This document shows positions 49,301 to 57,561 of a DNA stretch of 64,000 nucleotides, one piece after another. Origin of the DNA: CAYOUV01 sp964407265. Lineage in GTDB: Bacteria > Chloroflexota > Anaerolineae > Anaerolineales > Villigracilaceae. Under the pieces are notes generated by a model. It made no database searches. It saw only the letters and a program-made list of their open reading frames with translations, and had not been told where the DNA came from. The translations under genes and the position numbers were made by a program. The stretch covers positions 7,685 to 71,684 of the forward strand of contig CAYOUV010000009.1 of NCBI GenBank assembly GCA_964407265.1, given 5' to 3'. Each line of letters starts with the position of its first letter. Within the stretch, counting starts at the first letter, position 1.

Positions 49301-49543
49301 ATGGCGTACTCGTTGATTTTGCATATTTCTGGGGAAGACCCAGTTGTAGGTGAGGTCGAAGAAATGCCCAAAGCGACTGACACAATCATTTCTATAAATA
49401 ATCCGCGTCGCCGCGATGGTAAAGATTTGCACTATTTGCAACCCAATGTGGTACAGGTCATGTGGCCTCTCGAGAGGATTAATTTTATCGAAATCTTGTC
49501 TGGTACCGAAGAGGACCGCATCATCGGCTTTGTTAGGGAGTAA
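49301..49543 (+). CDS. Conserved small protein of unknown function (80 aa)
   Basis: The soluble, acidic protein begins MAYSLILHISGEDPVVGEVE and ends NFIEILSGTEEDRIIGFVRE. The strand pattern suggests a small beta-sandwich. No catalytic motif is seen and no family was recognised. It lies 15 bases after the FHA gene and three bases before the response regulator, so it belongs to the operon; AGAAGG precedes the ATG. Confidence 0.65.
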   Translation: MAYSLILHISGEDPVVGEVEEMPKATDTIISINNPRRRDGKDLHYLQPNVVQVMWPLERINFIEILSGTEEDRIIGFVRE

Positions 49544-49546
49544 TCC

Positions 49547-50284
49547 ATGTCTGACGAATTTGATCGCCGCCGTATCTTGATTGTGGACGACGAAGAGCGC
49601 ATGGTGCGCTTTATCCGTCTCAATCTGGAACACGACGGCTTCATCGTTGCCGAGGCATTCAATGGGAAGCAGGCTTTAGAGCGATTACGCGACAAAACCC
49701 CCGACTTGATCCTGCTTGACATTATGATGCCCGACCTGGATGGTTTCGAAGTCCTTAAAATGATTCGTGAGATAAGCAACGTGCCCGTGATCATGCTGAC
49801 CGCCAAAGGGGAAGAAGACGATCGCGTACGCGGTTTGGAACTTGGCGCGGACGACTACATCACAAAACCATTCAGCCCGCGTGAGATGGTCAGCCGCGTC
49901 AAGGCCGTACTAAGACGCACGGAAGGCGCAACTGGTCCCATGCATGGCTTGATCGAAGTAGATGAGCGACTCAAAATCGACTTCGACCGCCGCGAGATAT
50001 GGCTGGAAGGTAAAATCGTCAAGCTGCGCCCAACTGAATACCGGTTACTTTATCACCTCGTGCAGAACGCTGGCTGGGTGGTCTCACACGACCAGTTATT
50101 GGCTAAAGTCTGGGGATATGAATATCGCGACGAGCCTCATTATGTGCGCTTGTATATCAACTACCTGCGTCAGAAACTGGAGAAGGACCCTTCCAATCCT
50201 CAATATATCCTGACCGAGCGTGGCGTTGGATACCGGTTTGTAGATTTCAGGCGCGAGCAGAAAAATGGCGAAGAAAAAGAGTAG
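49547..50284 (+). CDS. OmpR/PhoB-family response regulator
   Basis: The receiver has VDDEER, the phosphoacceptor Asp in LILLDIMMPDLDGFEVL, the conserved Thr in IMLTAKGEEDD and Lys in YITKPFSPREMV. The winged-helix DNA-binding domain (about 135-235) reads LRPTEYRLLYHLVQNAGWVV with SHDQLLAKVWG and HYVRLYINYLRQKLE. At 245 residues it is standard. It is the last gene of the kinase/phosphatase operon, with no partner histidine kinase beside it. It may serve an orphan role or be phosphorylated on Ser/Thr by the operon's kinase (inference). Confidence 0.92.
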   Translation: MSDEFDRRRILIVDDEERMVRFIRLNLEHDGFIVAEAFNGKQALERLRDKTPDLILLDIMMPDLDGFEVLKMIREISNVPVIMLTAKGEEDDRVRGLELGADDYITKPFSPREMVSRVKAVLRRTEGATGPMHGLIEVDERLKIDFDRREIWLEGKIVKLRPTEYRLLYHLVQNAGWVVSHDQLLAKVWGYEYRDEPHYVRLYINYLRQKLEKDPSNPQYILTERGVGYRFVDFRREQKNGEEKE

Positions 50285-50310
50285 TTCTCAAAAATTAACG
50301 ATTCTTAGAT

Positions 50311-50350
50311 AAAGAGTCTGCGTTTTTCTAACGCAGACTCTTTATATTTA
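50311..50350 (+). terminator. Terminator of the kinase/phosphatase/FHA operon
   Basis: AAAGAGTCTGCGTT (50311-50324) pairs with AACGCAGACTCTTT (50330-50343), followed by ATATTTA. The 14-bp stem is perfect. Confidence 0.9.
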
Positions 50351-50392
50351 AAAACGAACCAAACAACCTTTAGATAAAGTAAGGAGGTTGAT

Positions 50393-50833
50393 ATGTCTAA
50401 CCTAATTCGTTGGGAACCCATGCGTGAAACAATCTCATTGCGTGAGGCGATGGACCGTCTCTTCGACGACGCCTTTACGCGTTCGCTCAGCCTGGGCGAG
50501 GGTCTGCGCATGCCAGCTATCGACATGTACCAGACCGATGACGAGGTCGTAATCAAAGCCGCGCTTCCAGGTATAAAATCCGGAGACGTGCAAATTTCAG
50601 TCACTGGAGATATGCTCACCCTCAAGGGCGAATACAAGGATCATGAAGAGACCAAGGAAAAGGCTTACCACCTGCGTGAACAGCGCTTCGGCTCCTTTGA
50701 GCGTACGCTCATGTTGCCAACCAATGTGGTCGCCGATAAGGCCAAAGCGGATTTCGAGGACGGCATCCTGAGTATTTTCTTGCCGAAGGCCGAGGAAGCC
50801 CGCCCTAAGACGATCAATGTCAAGGCCAAATAA
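50393..50833 (+). CDS. Hsp20-family small heat shock protein
   Basis: The alpha-crystallin domain spans about residues 40-146: PAIDMYQTDDEVVIKAALPG, VQISVTGDMLTLKGEYKDHE, AYHLREQRFGSFERTLMLPT, and DGILSIFLPKAEEARPKTIN (the KxIxV-type C-terminal motif reads TINVKAK). The N-terminal region has ETISLREAMDRLFDDAFTRS. It forms oligomers that hold unfolding proteins. AAGGAGG lies six bases before the ATG. No CIRCE inverted repeat was recognised upstream. Confidence 0.93.
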   Translation: MSNLIRWEPMRETISLREAMDRLFDDAFTRSLSLGEGLRMPAIDMYQTDDEVVIKAALPGIKSGDVQISVTGDMLTLKGEYKDHEETKEKAYHLREQRFGSFERTLMLPTNVVADKAKADFEDGILSIFLPKAEEARPKTINVKAK

Positions 50834-50840
50834 AAACATA

Positions 50841-50873
50841 TTACCGGGGCTGGATTTGAACCAGCCCCGGTAA
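50841..50873 (+). terminator. Hairpin downstream of hsp20
   Basis: TTACCGGGGCTGG (50841-50853) pairs with CCAGCCCCGGTAA (50861-50873). The T-run is poor immediately after but ATTATTTTTAT follows about 17 bases later. Confidence 0.7.
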
Positions 50874-50989
50874 GTATAGAAGATATAGAGATTATTTTTA
50901 TGTGATCAATCCTCACCAGGGCCACAAAATAGTTGACTCAACAAGACGCCCATTCCCTTAAGTAAAAATCGGCCTCTGGCAACATCCCT

Positions 50990-51026
50990 GCGCCCCGCAC
51001 ATCCGCGGGACGCTTTTTTTATTTTT
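50990..51026 (+). terminator. Second terminator downstream of hsp20
   Basis: GCGCCCCGC (50990-50998) pairs with GCGGGACGC (51005-51013) with one mismatch, followed by seven T and ATTTTT. It isolates the NarL-type regulator from upstream transcription. Confidence 0.8.
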
Positions 51027-51034
51027 ACTCGCCC

Positions 51035-51063
51035 TTGTCATACATCCCGCTCTCGACTATACT
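51035..51063 (+). promoter_or_regulatory. Promoter of the NarL-type regulator
   Basis: TTGTCA (51035-51040) and TATACT (51058-51063) are exactly 17 bases apart. The leader of about 28 bases contains GGAGG. Confidence 0.65.
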
Positions 51064-51097
51064 TTTCTTGGGTAAATCCGGAGGTATCAGAGAGAAA

Positions 51098-51757
51098 ATG
51101 GCTAAACAACGAATTTTGCTGGTGGATGACCACGAAGTTGTCCGGCTGGGATTAAAATCTCTGCTTGACCGGCATACACAATTTGAGGTGATCGGCGAAG
51201 CAGGCTCAGCCCGCGAAGCGATCGAACAGGTCACCAACCTGCAACCCGACGTGGTGGTAATGGATATCCGCCTGCCAGGAACTTCCGGAATCGAGGCCTG
51301 CGAGGAAATCGTAAACCGTTTTCCGGACACGAAGGTTATCATGCTGACCTCCTACGCTGAGGACGAGATGCTGTTTTCAGCGATCCGTGCCGGCGCTTCG
51401 GGTTACATCCTGAAACAAATCGGCGGCGAGGATCTGGTGCGAGCCCTGGAGGCAATTGGCCGGGGCGAGGCATTGCTTGACCCAGCCGTAACCCAACGAG
51501 TCTTCCAGGAAGTGAGGCGGGCGGTCAAGGAGGAGGAGGCCTCAGCCTTCGCACACCTGAGCCAGCAGGAGAAACATGTGCTGCAATTGGTTTCCGAAGG
51601 CAAAACCAACCGCGAAATTGCCAAAGCGTTGTTCTTGGGGGAAGGCACGGTGCGTAATTACGTCAGCAGCATCCTGTCGAAATTGGCCGTGAACAATCGG
51701 GCCGAGGCGGCGGCGTACGCCGTAGAGCACAATTTGAAAGAATATATTTCGATGTAG
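51098..51757 (+). CDS. NarL/FixJ-family response regulator
   Basis: The ATG at 51098 (MAKQRILLVDDHEVVRLGLK) is the natural start; a frame from 51035 overlaps the promoter. The receiver has the phosphoacceptor Asp in VVVMDIRLPGTSGIEA and the Thr/Lys pair in VIMLTSYAEDE and YILKQIGGEDL. The C-terminal LuxR-type helix-turn-helix reads LSQQEKHVLQLVSEGKTNRE and IAKALFLGEGTVRNYVSSIL. At 219 residues it is standard. It stands alone, with its own promoter and terminator and no kinase beside it. Confidence 0.93.
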   Translation: MAKQRILLVDDHEVVRLGLKSLLDRHTQFEVIGEAGSAREAIEQVTNLQPDVVVMDIRLPGTSGIEACEEIVNRFPDTKVIMLTSYAEDEMLFSAIRAGASGYILKQIGGEDLVRALEAIGRGEALLDPAVTQRVFQEVRRAVKEEEASAFAHLSQQEKHVLQLVSEGKTNREIAKALFLGEGTVRNYVSSILSKLAVNNRAEAAAYAVEHNLKEYISM

Positions 51758-51778
51758 GTTGATCGAATAAATCAACGC

Positions 51779-51814
51779 AAAACAGGCGTGGAGTCTAGTC
51801 CACGCTTGTTTTAT
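51779..51814 (+). terminator. Terminator of the NarL-type regulator
   Basis: A 14-bp stem (51779-51792 with 51799-51812, one G-T pair; core GCGTGGA / TCCACGC) ends in TTTTATT. Confidence 0.85.
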
Positions 51815-51837
51815 TGATGGAGTAAAATCAGCCTGTC

Positions 51838-53658
51838 ATGAATCCGAGACTTAAATTATTGTTTCAAAGGTTGCTGGTAGCAGCAAATGGAATCATCATT
51901 GCCCTGTTTTCAGCCTACTTTGTCAATGCCAAATACCCCGAGATTGGCTTCGACTATAAATACTTCATACCCCGCATGATCGATACCCACCTGCATTATC
52001 GAATTAATGGATTAAGTATCCAATGGTACACGCCCAGCTTTGGGGGCGGGCTGCCGGCTTATCCAAATCCGCAACAAATACAGTTTTCATTGACACAGGG
52101 CTTGACCTTGTTCGTCAATCCCTGGTCGGCGATCCTGATCTCGATCGTCTGTTTTGCACTGCTTGGGTATTTCGGCGCCTATTTCCTGGTTCATAGGGTG
52201 CTGGGGTTCCACTGGGCAGCCGGTATGCTGGGGGGGACTTTTTTCAGCATCAACGGCTTTTTCCTGGGGCATCTAGGAGCCGGACATTTGGGATACGTGG
52301 CTTTTCCCCTGCTGCCCTTTTTCCTGATCGCCTTGCTTTCCCCTTCCATCCCGTTTCTGGCTGCTGGCGTGATCCTATCGCTACTTTTTGGAATCTTCGT
52401 CTATTCCGGTGGATTCTATTCATTCGTAATAATCCTGCTCACTATATCGATCAGCCTGCCGCTGATATATCTTGTACGGCCAGCACTATTCGAATGGCAA
52501 CGCCTGTTTCGTACCATTCTATTCGGAACGATCTTGGCGCTAGCCCTGGCTGGTTCCAAACTATGGGCAGTGTGGTCCTTCATGCGTTTCTTCCCCAGAA
52601 TTGCCATCGATCAATATCCCGTGACCTGGTACAACGGATTGATCGGGTTGGGACTCCAACTGGTCGGCACGATGATCTTAGTGCCTCTGCACTGGCTGGT
52701 AGGTCGGAAGATCACCAGTGTACGCTCCATTCTGCAGGGGTTTACCGGTGCCTATGTCGGATACTGGGAATTGGATCTATCCATCTCACCGGTACTGTGG
52801 CTGATCCTGGGGCTCGGATGTCTGATATTGTTGTTCCACATTCTAAAAAATCCCAAGGTCACCCTCTCACGCTCCAGGAGATTCTGGGTGGCGCTGTTTA
52901 TGTTGGCGCTGGCCGTTGAGATCACCATCGAGTTCACCCTGGCACGGGGAGCTATCTACCCACGTCTGCGTGAGTTACCGGTGCTCAGTTCCCTACACAT
53001 CAATCCACGCTTCGGATCCGCCTTCATCTTCCCGCTGGCGCTTCTGGGTGCGATCACCACCCACTACTTGCTCACTAACTGGAAGTGGAAGGGTTTCAAA
53101 ATCATCTTCTTGACCCTAACGAATATCCTGACTCTGGTCGGTATGGGCGCTTTCCTGATGATACCGCTGGATACCATGCAAGCGCGCACCTACAACGTCA
53201 GTGGTTTAATTTACATTTACGAAACGATCCAGCAAGGAGGTAAGACCTACCCGGTCGAGCAGATCGTAGACCAGACCAACGATACCCGGGTTTTTGACAA
53301 ACACGCCAGCAACCTTACGATCTACGATGCAGTTTTTGGATACAATGTTCGGGACTCTAAGCCAAATAATTTCAAACCGCAACTCCACCCCGGTTCGGTC
53401 TGGGACGTGCAGGACGGTTACTTCAACATGACCGACCCAACCGGGCTGGTCTATCCGCAGGCCAACGGCACCCACGCTTTCGAACGCATCAAGGTCTCAG
53501 ACCGCGCCAACATGCAGAGATTCGTCAACCGCCTCCAACCAGATTGGAAACTGCCCATCTCCCAACACTTATCGGATTGGATTTCACTATTGGCGCTGAT
53601 CTTCGACCTGGGAGTGCTCGCACATTTCGGATGGAGGCGCTTTAGAAGTGCCCATTAG
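51838..53658 (+). CDS. Large polytopic membrane protein (YfhO / GT-C-like)
   Basis: The 606-residue protein has about twelve hydrophobic helices and a C-terminal extracytoplasmic domain of about 130 residues before a last helix. The first loop contains FDYKYFIPRMIDTHLHYRIN and WYTPSFGGGLPAYPNPQQIQ, which is like the large first outer loop of YfhO-type and GT-C glycosyltransferases. No DxD-type motif is certain. The C-terminal part (NVRDSKPNNFKPQLHPGSVW) is beta-rich. It probably handles a lipid-linked sugar at the outer face, but this is inference. TAAAAT ends nine bases before the ATG. Confidence 0.65.
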   Translation: MNPRLKLLFQRLLVAANGIIIALFSAYFVNAKYPEIGFDYKYFIPRMIDTHLHYRINGLSIQWYTPSFGGGLPAYPNPQQIQFSLTQGLTLFVNPWSAILISIVCFALLGYFGAYFLVHRVLGFHWAAGMLGGTFFSINGFFLGHLGAGHLGYVAFPLLPFFLIALLSPSIPFLAAGVILSLLFGIFVYSGGFYSFVIILLTISISLPLIYLVRPALFEWQRLFRTILFGTILALALAGSKLWAVWSFMRFFPRIAIDQYPVTWYNGLIGLGLQLVGTMILVPLHWLVGRKITSVRSILQGFTGAYVGYWELDLSISPVLWLILGLGCLILLFHILKNPKVTLSRSRRFWVALFMLALAVEITIEFTLARGAIYPRLRELPVLSSLHINPRFGSAFIFPLALLGAITTHYLLTNWKWKGFKIIFLTLTNILTLVGMGAFLMIPLDTMQARTYNVSGLIYIYETIQQGGKTYPVEQIVDQTNDTRVFDKHASNLTIYDAVFGYNVRDSKPNNFKPQLHPGSVWDVQDGYFNMTDPTGLVYPQANGTHAFERIKVSDRANMQRFVNRLQPDWKLPISQHLSDWISLLALIFDLGVLAHFGWRRFRSAH

Positions 53659-53683
53659 GCAGATCACTGCTTCCACAAACCGG

Positions 53684-53717
53684 AGTGCGGACAAAAATTT
53701 CGTCCGCACTTTATTTA
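53684..53717 (+). terminator. Terminator of the YfhO/GT-C-like gene
   Basis: AGTGCGGAC (53684-53692) pairs with GTCCGCACT (53702-53710), followed by TTATTTA. It overlaps the end of the convergent gene. Confidence 0.8.
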
Positions 53718-54569
53718 TTCTTTTTCACCGCTGCGCTTCATCCAGGCCTGCTTCATGTTCAGCGCGTCTTCTTCCATGATCGGGCTTTCGCACAGGATGC
53801 GCCCTCCACAATCGAACTCGTGCAGAGCCCGTAAAAGGGCCTCCAGGTCGATGTCAGCCTCGGCAATTGGCAGGTGGTTGCGCTCACCCTTATCGGAATA
53901 TTCGATGCCTGACATGTGAATGTGCAGGCGTTTGAGCGCATCTTTTCCCAGGGAAGCCTGATACGCTTGCAGCGCCTGGCTCCACTCTTCGAAAGTATTC
54001 ATCGAGCCATCGCCAGGTCGGGCGTGCAGGTGGGCAAAGTCCAGGCAGGGTTCCACACCGGGAATTGCCTCAGCCATTTTGAGCGTGTCGTCGAGCGAAC
54101 CAAGCATGGCTGACTTACCCATCGTCTCCGGCCGCAAGCTGACCGGGTTGTCTGCTGCCCGTAATTCTTCCACACACGCACGCAAACGCGGAATGGCGAC
54201 TTTCAATACATCCGCCGGGTCATTGCCAAAATACGAGCCGGGGTGAAAAATGATGTCAGTCGCACCGGCCAGGTTTCCAAAATGAGCCGCGTCCATTAAT
54301 CGCTGGCGCGATTTGGGCCACTCTTCACCATCCGCATTTAAATTGATAAAGTATGGCGCGTGCACGCTGACCTGCACATCCGCATCGCCAGCGGCTTCCT
54401 TGATTGCTGCACAGGTTTCTTCGCTGACGCGTACGGAGCGTACCCAGCCCAGCTCAAGCGCATGCAAGCCGATTTCGCTGCTGAACAAGACCGCGCCAAC
54501 GCTGCCGCCCGGCTTTTTGGGAGTCTTGGTCGGCGCACCCACAGTACCGAATCGAAACGAAAGGGTCAT
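53715..54569 (-). CDS. AP endonuclease family 2 / xylose isomerase-like TIM-barrel protein
   Basis: I chose the ATG at 54569 (MTLSFRFGTVGAPTKTPKKP) because GAGAGG lies a few bases upstream. The Nfo-type metal ligands can be followed: VSVHAPYFINL (His), IIFHPGSYFG (His), SLRPETMG (Glu), CLDFAHLHARPGD (Asp, His), HIHMSGIEYSDKGERNHLPI (His, Asp, His) and ILCESPIMEED (Glu). At 284 residues it has the size of endonuclease IV. The pattern fits an Nfo-like DNA repair enzyme, but archaeal and Chloroflexota relatives are poorly characterised. It is the last gene of the yqeY-pgpH-ybeY-dgkA operon, ten bases after dgkA. Confidence 0.82.
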   Translation of the reverse strand: MTLSFRFGTVGAPTKTPKKPGGSVGAVLFSSEIGLHALELGWVRSVRVSEETCAAIKEAAGDADVQVSVHAPYFINLNADGEEWPKSRQRLMDAAHFGNLAGATDIIFHPGSYFGNDPADVLKVAIPRLRACVEELRAADNPVSLRPETMGKSAMLGSLDDTLKMAEAIPGVEPCLDFAHLHARPGDGSMNTFEEWSQALQAYQASLGKDALKRLHIHMSGIEYSDKGERNHLPIAEADIDLEALLRALHEFDCGGRILCESPIMEEDALNMKQAWMKRSGEKE

Positions 54570-54579
54570 ATTTACCTCT

Positions 54580-54966
54580 CTAAAATCCAAACCAGGGAGA
54601 AATTCGCGCCCACAAAGGCGGACCCATGATCAATAAACCAACGCATATCGCGGCCAGCGCCGCAATCAATACAGCCGCCGCGCCTACATCCTTGCCCACT
54701 TTGGCCAGCGGGTGTTTTGCCGGGCTGGCTAAATCAACCACAGCTTCGATGGCCGTATTGACAAACTCCGCCGCCCAGACCATCGAGATTGTCAACAGCA
54801 GCACCGCCCAATCGCGCGCGGGGAGTCGCAGCCACAAACCGACGATCACCACACCAGTCGTAATGATGGCATGAATCCAGGCATTCTGCTGGGTGCGGAT
54901 GACATACCACCAGCCGCGAAAAGCATTTCCGAAAGAACGCAGGCGGGACAGGATGAACTGATGCAC
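54580..54966 (-). CDS. dgkA: Diacylglycerol/undecaprenol kinase
   Basis: The start is a GTG at 54966, one base after the ybeY stop; a longer frame to 55134 is only ybeY read in another frame. The protein of 128 residues has three helices and the family motif WAAEFVNTAIEAVVDLASPA, then KHPLAKVGKDVGAAAVLIAA. This motif holds the catalytic Glu and the nucleotide-binding Lys/Asp pair. In Gram-positive-type lineages this enzyme mostly phosphorylates undecaprenol for cell-wall synthesis, while in others it recycles diacylglycerol. Its place beside ybeY and pgpH is a widespread arrangement. Confidence 0.9.
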   Translation of the reverse strand: MHQFILSRLRSFGNAFRGWWYVIRTQQNAWIHAIITTGVVIVGLWLRLPARDWAVLLLTISMVWAAEFVNTAIEAVVDLASPAKHPLAKVGKDVGAAAVLIAALAAICVGLLIMGPPLWARISPWFGF

Positions 54967-54967
54967 A

Positions 54968-55423
54968 CTAATCCTGGATTTTAATTCCGCCCAACCCGAG
55001 TCTTTCCAATACTTCGGCTTGCGCGGTCCACATTTTGGCTTTTTCTTCGGCCCCGGCATGGTCGTGTCCGAGCAGATGCAGGATACCGTGTACGACCAAT
55101 AACTGTGTCTCTGCTGCAAGCGTATGGCCGGCAAGGCGCGCCTGTTCAGTTGCGCGCGGGAGCGAAATGAGAATATCGCCTAGATACGGCACGCCTGTTT
55201 CCGGGTCGATTTCTTGCGCCGGAAAGGAAAGTACATCCGTCGGGTTGTCCAGGCCCAGATAGTCGCGGTTGAGTTCATGGATCTGATCATCATCCGTCAA
55301 TACAATGGTCAGATCCGAATCAGCCGCTTCCGACTGCTGCTCCAGCGCAGCCCGTGCCGCGCCTCTTAGCAATTCAATCGGAACTGTCTGCTGAATGGAT
55401 GGATTGGTCTCGATATGGATCAT
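54968..55423 (-). CDS. ybeY: Endoribonuclease/rRNA maturation factor YbeY
   Basis: YbeY is a metal-dependent endoribonuclease needed for 16S rRNA 3'-end processing and ribosome quality control. The signature HGILHLLGHDHAGAEE near residue 115 gives the three zinc-ligand His. Earlier the protein has LTDDDQIHELNRDYLGLDNP and TDVLSFPAQE. At 151 residues it is standard. It overlaps pgpH by four bases (ATGA) and is followed by dgkA. Confidence 0.95.
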   Translation of the reverse strand: MIHIETNPSIQQTVPIELLRGAARAALEQQSEAADSDLTIVLTDDDQIHELNRDYLGLDNPTDVLSFPAQEIDPETGVPYLGDILISLPRATEQARLAGHTLAAETQLLVVHGILHLLGHDHAGAEEKAKMWTAQAEVLERLGLGGIKIQD

Positions 55424-57552
55424 TTATCTTTACTGGGTTTAACTTCTAAGGTGGGCGCATCCTGATCTGCCGGTTTCGGATTGTTTTTTGGATACTGGAT
55501 GCGTGGATGATAAGAACCTCGCAGGGTGGTCACAAATGACTCGGCCACCTGGTTCAGGTCGCGCAGAGTCAGGCGCGTATTATCCAACTGACCGGCTTTC
55601 TGGGCTGTTTCGACCACGCTGTGAATTAAGTTCCGCAGTTCATCCTCGTCCTTGGGACGCTCGGCACGGGCGCGGGCCTCGGCGCCATCCGCCAGCATCA
55701 ACAAGGCCGTTTCGCGCGAGAGTGGTGCCGGTCCTGGATAACGGAATTTATCGACGTCAACCTTGGACGAATCTCCGCCCACGGCCTCAAGTGCTTGATT
55801 GTATTGGTAACGTGTGATCAACGTGCCGTGGTGTTCCAGGATAAAATCGTCAATCCGTTTGGGCAAACGGTATTTACGGGCCAGCGCAACCCCGTCCAGC
55901 ACGTGACGCACGATGGTTGCAGAACTCTCGGCTGGATCAAGGTCTTGATGGGTATTGATGGCACCTGCTGCCTGATTCTCGATGAAGAAGGATGGATTCA
56001 AGGCTTTCCCGATATCGTGGAAGGTCGCCCCAACTCGGACCAGCAAGGCATCTGCACCGATGCGCTCAGCAGCCTGCTCGGCCAGATTGGCGACCTGAAG
56101 GCTGTGCTGATAGGTTCCCGGTGCATTGCGCAAGAATAATTGCATCAGCGGAAAATCGGGACGGGAGATCTCCAGCAATTGCAAAGCAGTGGTTAACCCC
56201 AGGGTTTGTGCCAAAAAGTATTGTAAAAGCAGGGTGATACTGGCTGAAGCAATCCCATTGAACGCTGCTGCACCGATCAAAGTTGCCATACCGATCCAAT
56301 CGATCTGCGTGAAGGGAATCCGGTAAGCCAGGACCATCGCTGCCCCTGCGCCGGCAACAGCCATCCCGGCCCGGAAGAAGGTCCATACCCGGCGGGCTGG
56401 TCCCAGGACAAGGATGCTGCACATGGACGCCAGCAGGTAATATGGGGTCAGATCGAGCGTATTGGGCAGACCGTAAGCCGCCAGCACACAGATGACCAAC
56501 GAGAGGATCAGACCGATATCCTGGCCGAATAAGGTAGCGATCAGCAAACCGAAAGCTGCAATCGGGTAAAGATACGGCATGACCGTTCTGTCCGGAATGG
56601 TCAGCCGCGCGCCCGCCAAGAAAACAAGGAAAATTACAGCAATCAGGATCAAACTGCGGTTATCGCTGAGAATCGCCGGGCGCCGGCGCATGAAGTACAA
56701 CCAGACAAACACAGCGGATAACGCAACCAAAGCGCCGGCTCCCAGGTAATCCTGCCACGGCCGGCTGGATTGAATCAGCCCCAGTTGCTGCAGCGCTTCG
56801 TGATCAGCAGGAGTAATAATCTGCCCACCCTGAACAACGGTCTCGCCAGCTTTATAGGTTTGCACGACCGGTTGAATGGCGTCACGCGCAGCCTGACGGG
56901 CAGCATCGGTCAGCTCCTGGCTATACAGGCTATTGGGAACAATAAAGGCTTTTACCAGTTCGGCAACCAGTTTGGCCTGATCCTCGCTTAAAGCCAGGCT
57001 GACCAGCGAGGGCACATTCCGGCGAATGGATTCAAGTTCATTCTCGCGGATCGTAGTGCGCATGACTTGTTCGAGCACACTCAAGGCTTCCTGCTGGATC
57101 GCATCCCAACGCGTGGACGATAATGCCAGCAAACTATCAACCGTCTCAGGTTGGAGAGTAACATCACTCAAGGCCGCCAGGTCGGATTGCTTCTGATCGG
57201 GAGTAGCGAACGTGTCCTCGCGAACCATGGAAATATATTGCAAGCTGGTCCGGAGACGTTCAATCTGGTGACGAGCGATAGATGGATCAGCCGGAGCGTA
57301 GACAGGCGAGACAGCTCGCCCAGCCGCCTGGCGTGCATCCTCCGTCCGCACTTCGCTGACGTACTCAACATCCTTCGGGGCCTGGTAATTCCGCGGCGCT
57401 ACATCCCCCACTTTGAGCGGAAGAGCCTGCGGCCTTAAGGCCAGAGGCAACACCAGGCTGGCATACGCCAAGACCGCCGTGCAAATCAGTAGAAAAGTTT
57501 GCAGGATAGCGATCCGATTGGGGCGGCGCTCTTGTTGTAGAGTTAGGTCCAT
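55420..57552 (-). CDS. pgpH: 7TM-HD phosphodiesterase (PgpH-type, c-di-AMP)
   Basis: An extracytoplasmic 7TMR-HDED domain (about residues 45-260), seven helices (about 270-460) and a cytoplasmic HD domain follow one another. The HD part reads PGTYQHSLQVANLAEQAAER, VGATFHDIGKALNPSFFIEN, FILEHHGTLITRYQYNQALE and LLMLADGAEARARAERPKDE, with all metal-binding His and Asp present. Firmicute PgpH proteins cleave c-di-AMP to pApA. This implies that the organism makes c-di-AMP, which matters for the DarA-like genes at 30.6-33.4 kb. It is second in the operon, after yqeY. Confidence 0.9.
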   Translation of the reverse strand: MDLTLQQERRPNRIAILQTFLLICTAVLAYASLVLPLALRPQALPLKVGDVAPRNYQAPKDVEYVSEVRTEDARQAAGRAVSPVYAPADPSIARHQIERLRTSLQYISMVREDTFATPDQKQSDLAALSDVTLQPETVDSLLALSSTRWDAIQQEALSVLEQVMRTTIRENELESIRRNVPSLVSLALSEDQAKLVAELVKAFIVPNSLYSQELTDAARQAARDAIQPVVQTYKAGETVVQGGQIITPADHEALQQLGLIQSSRPWQDYLGAGALVALSAVFVWLYFMRRRPAILSDNRSLILIAVIFLVFLAGARLTIPDRTVMPYLYPIAAFGLLIATLFGQDIGLILSLVICVLAAYGLPNTLDLTPYYLLASMCSILVLGPARRVWTFFRAGMAVAGAGAAMVLAYRIPFTQIDWIGMATLIGAAAFNGIASASITLLLQYFLAQTLGLTTALQLLEISRPDFPLMQLFLRNAPGTYQHSLQVANLAEQAAERIGADALLVRVGATFHDIGKALNPSFFIENQAAGAINTHQDLDPAESSATIVRHVLDGVALARKYRLPKRIDDFILEHHGTLITRYQYNQALEAVGGDSSKVDVDKFRYPGPAPLSRETALLMLADGAEARARAERPKDEDELRNLIHSVVETAQKAGQLDNTRLTLRDLNQVAESFVTTLRGSYHPRIQYPKNNPKPADQDAPTLEVKPSKDK

Positions 57553-57561
57553 CCGCAGGAT

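Noticed and set aside
50933..51026. Second possible small RNA (TTGACT followed later by a strong terminator)
   Set aside because: No -10 at an acceptable distance; the terminator alone is explained by insulation between hsp20 and the NarL-type gene.
54967..55134. N-terminal extension of dgkA
   Set aside because: It is ybeY sequence read in another frame; the GTG at 54966 starts the family domain.
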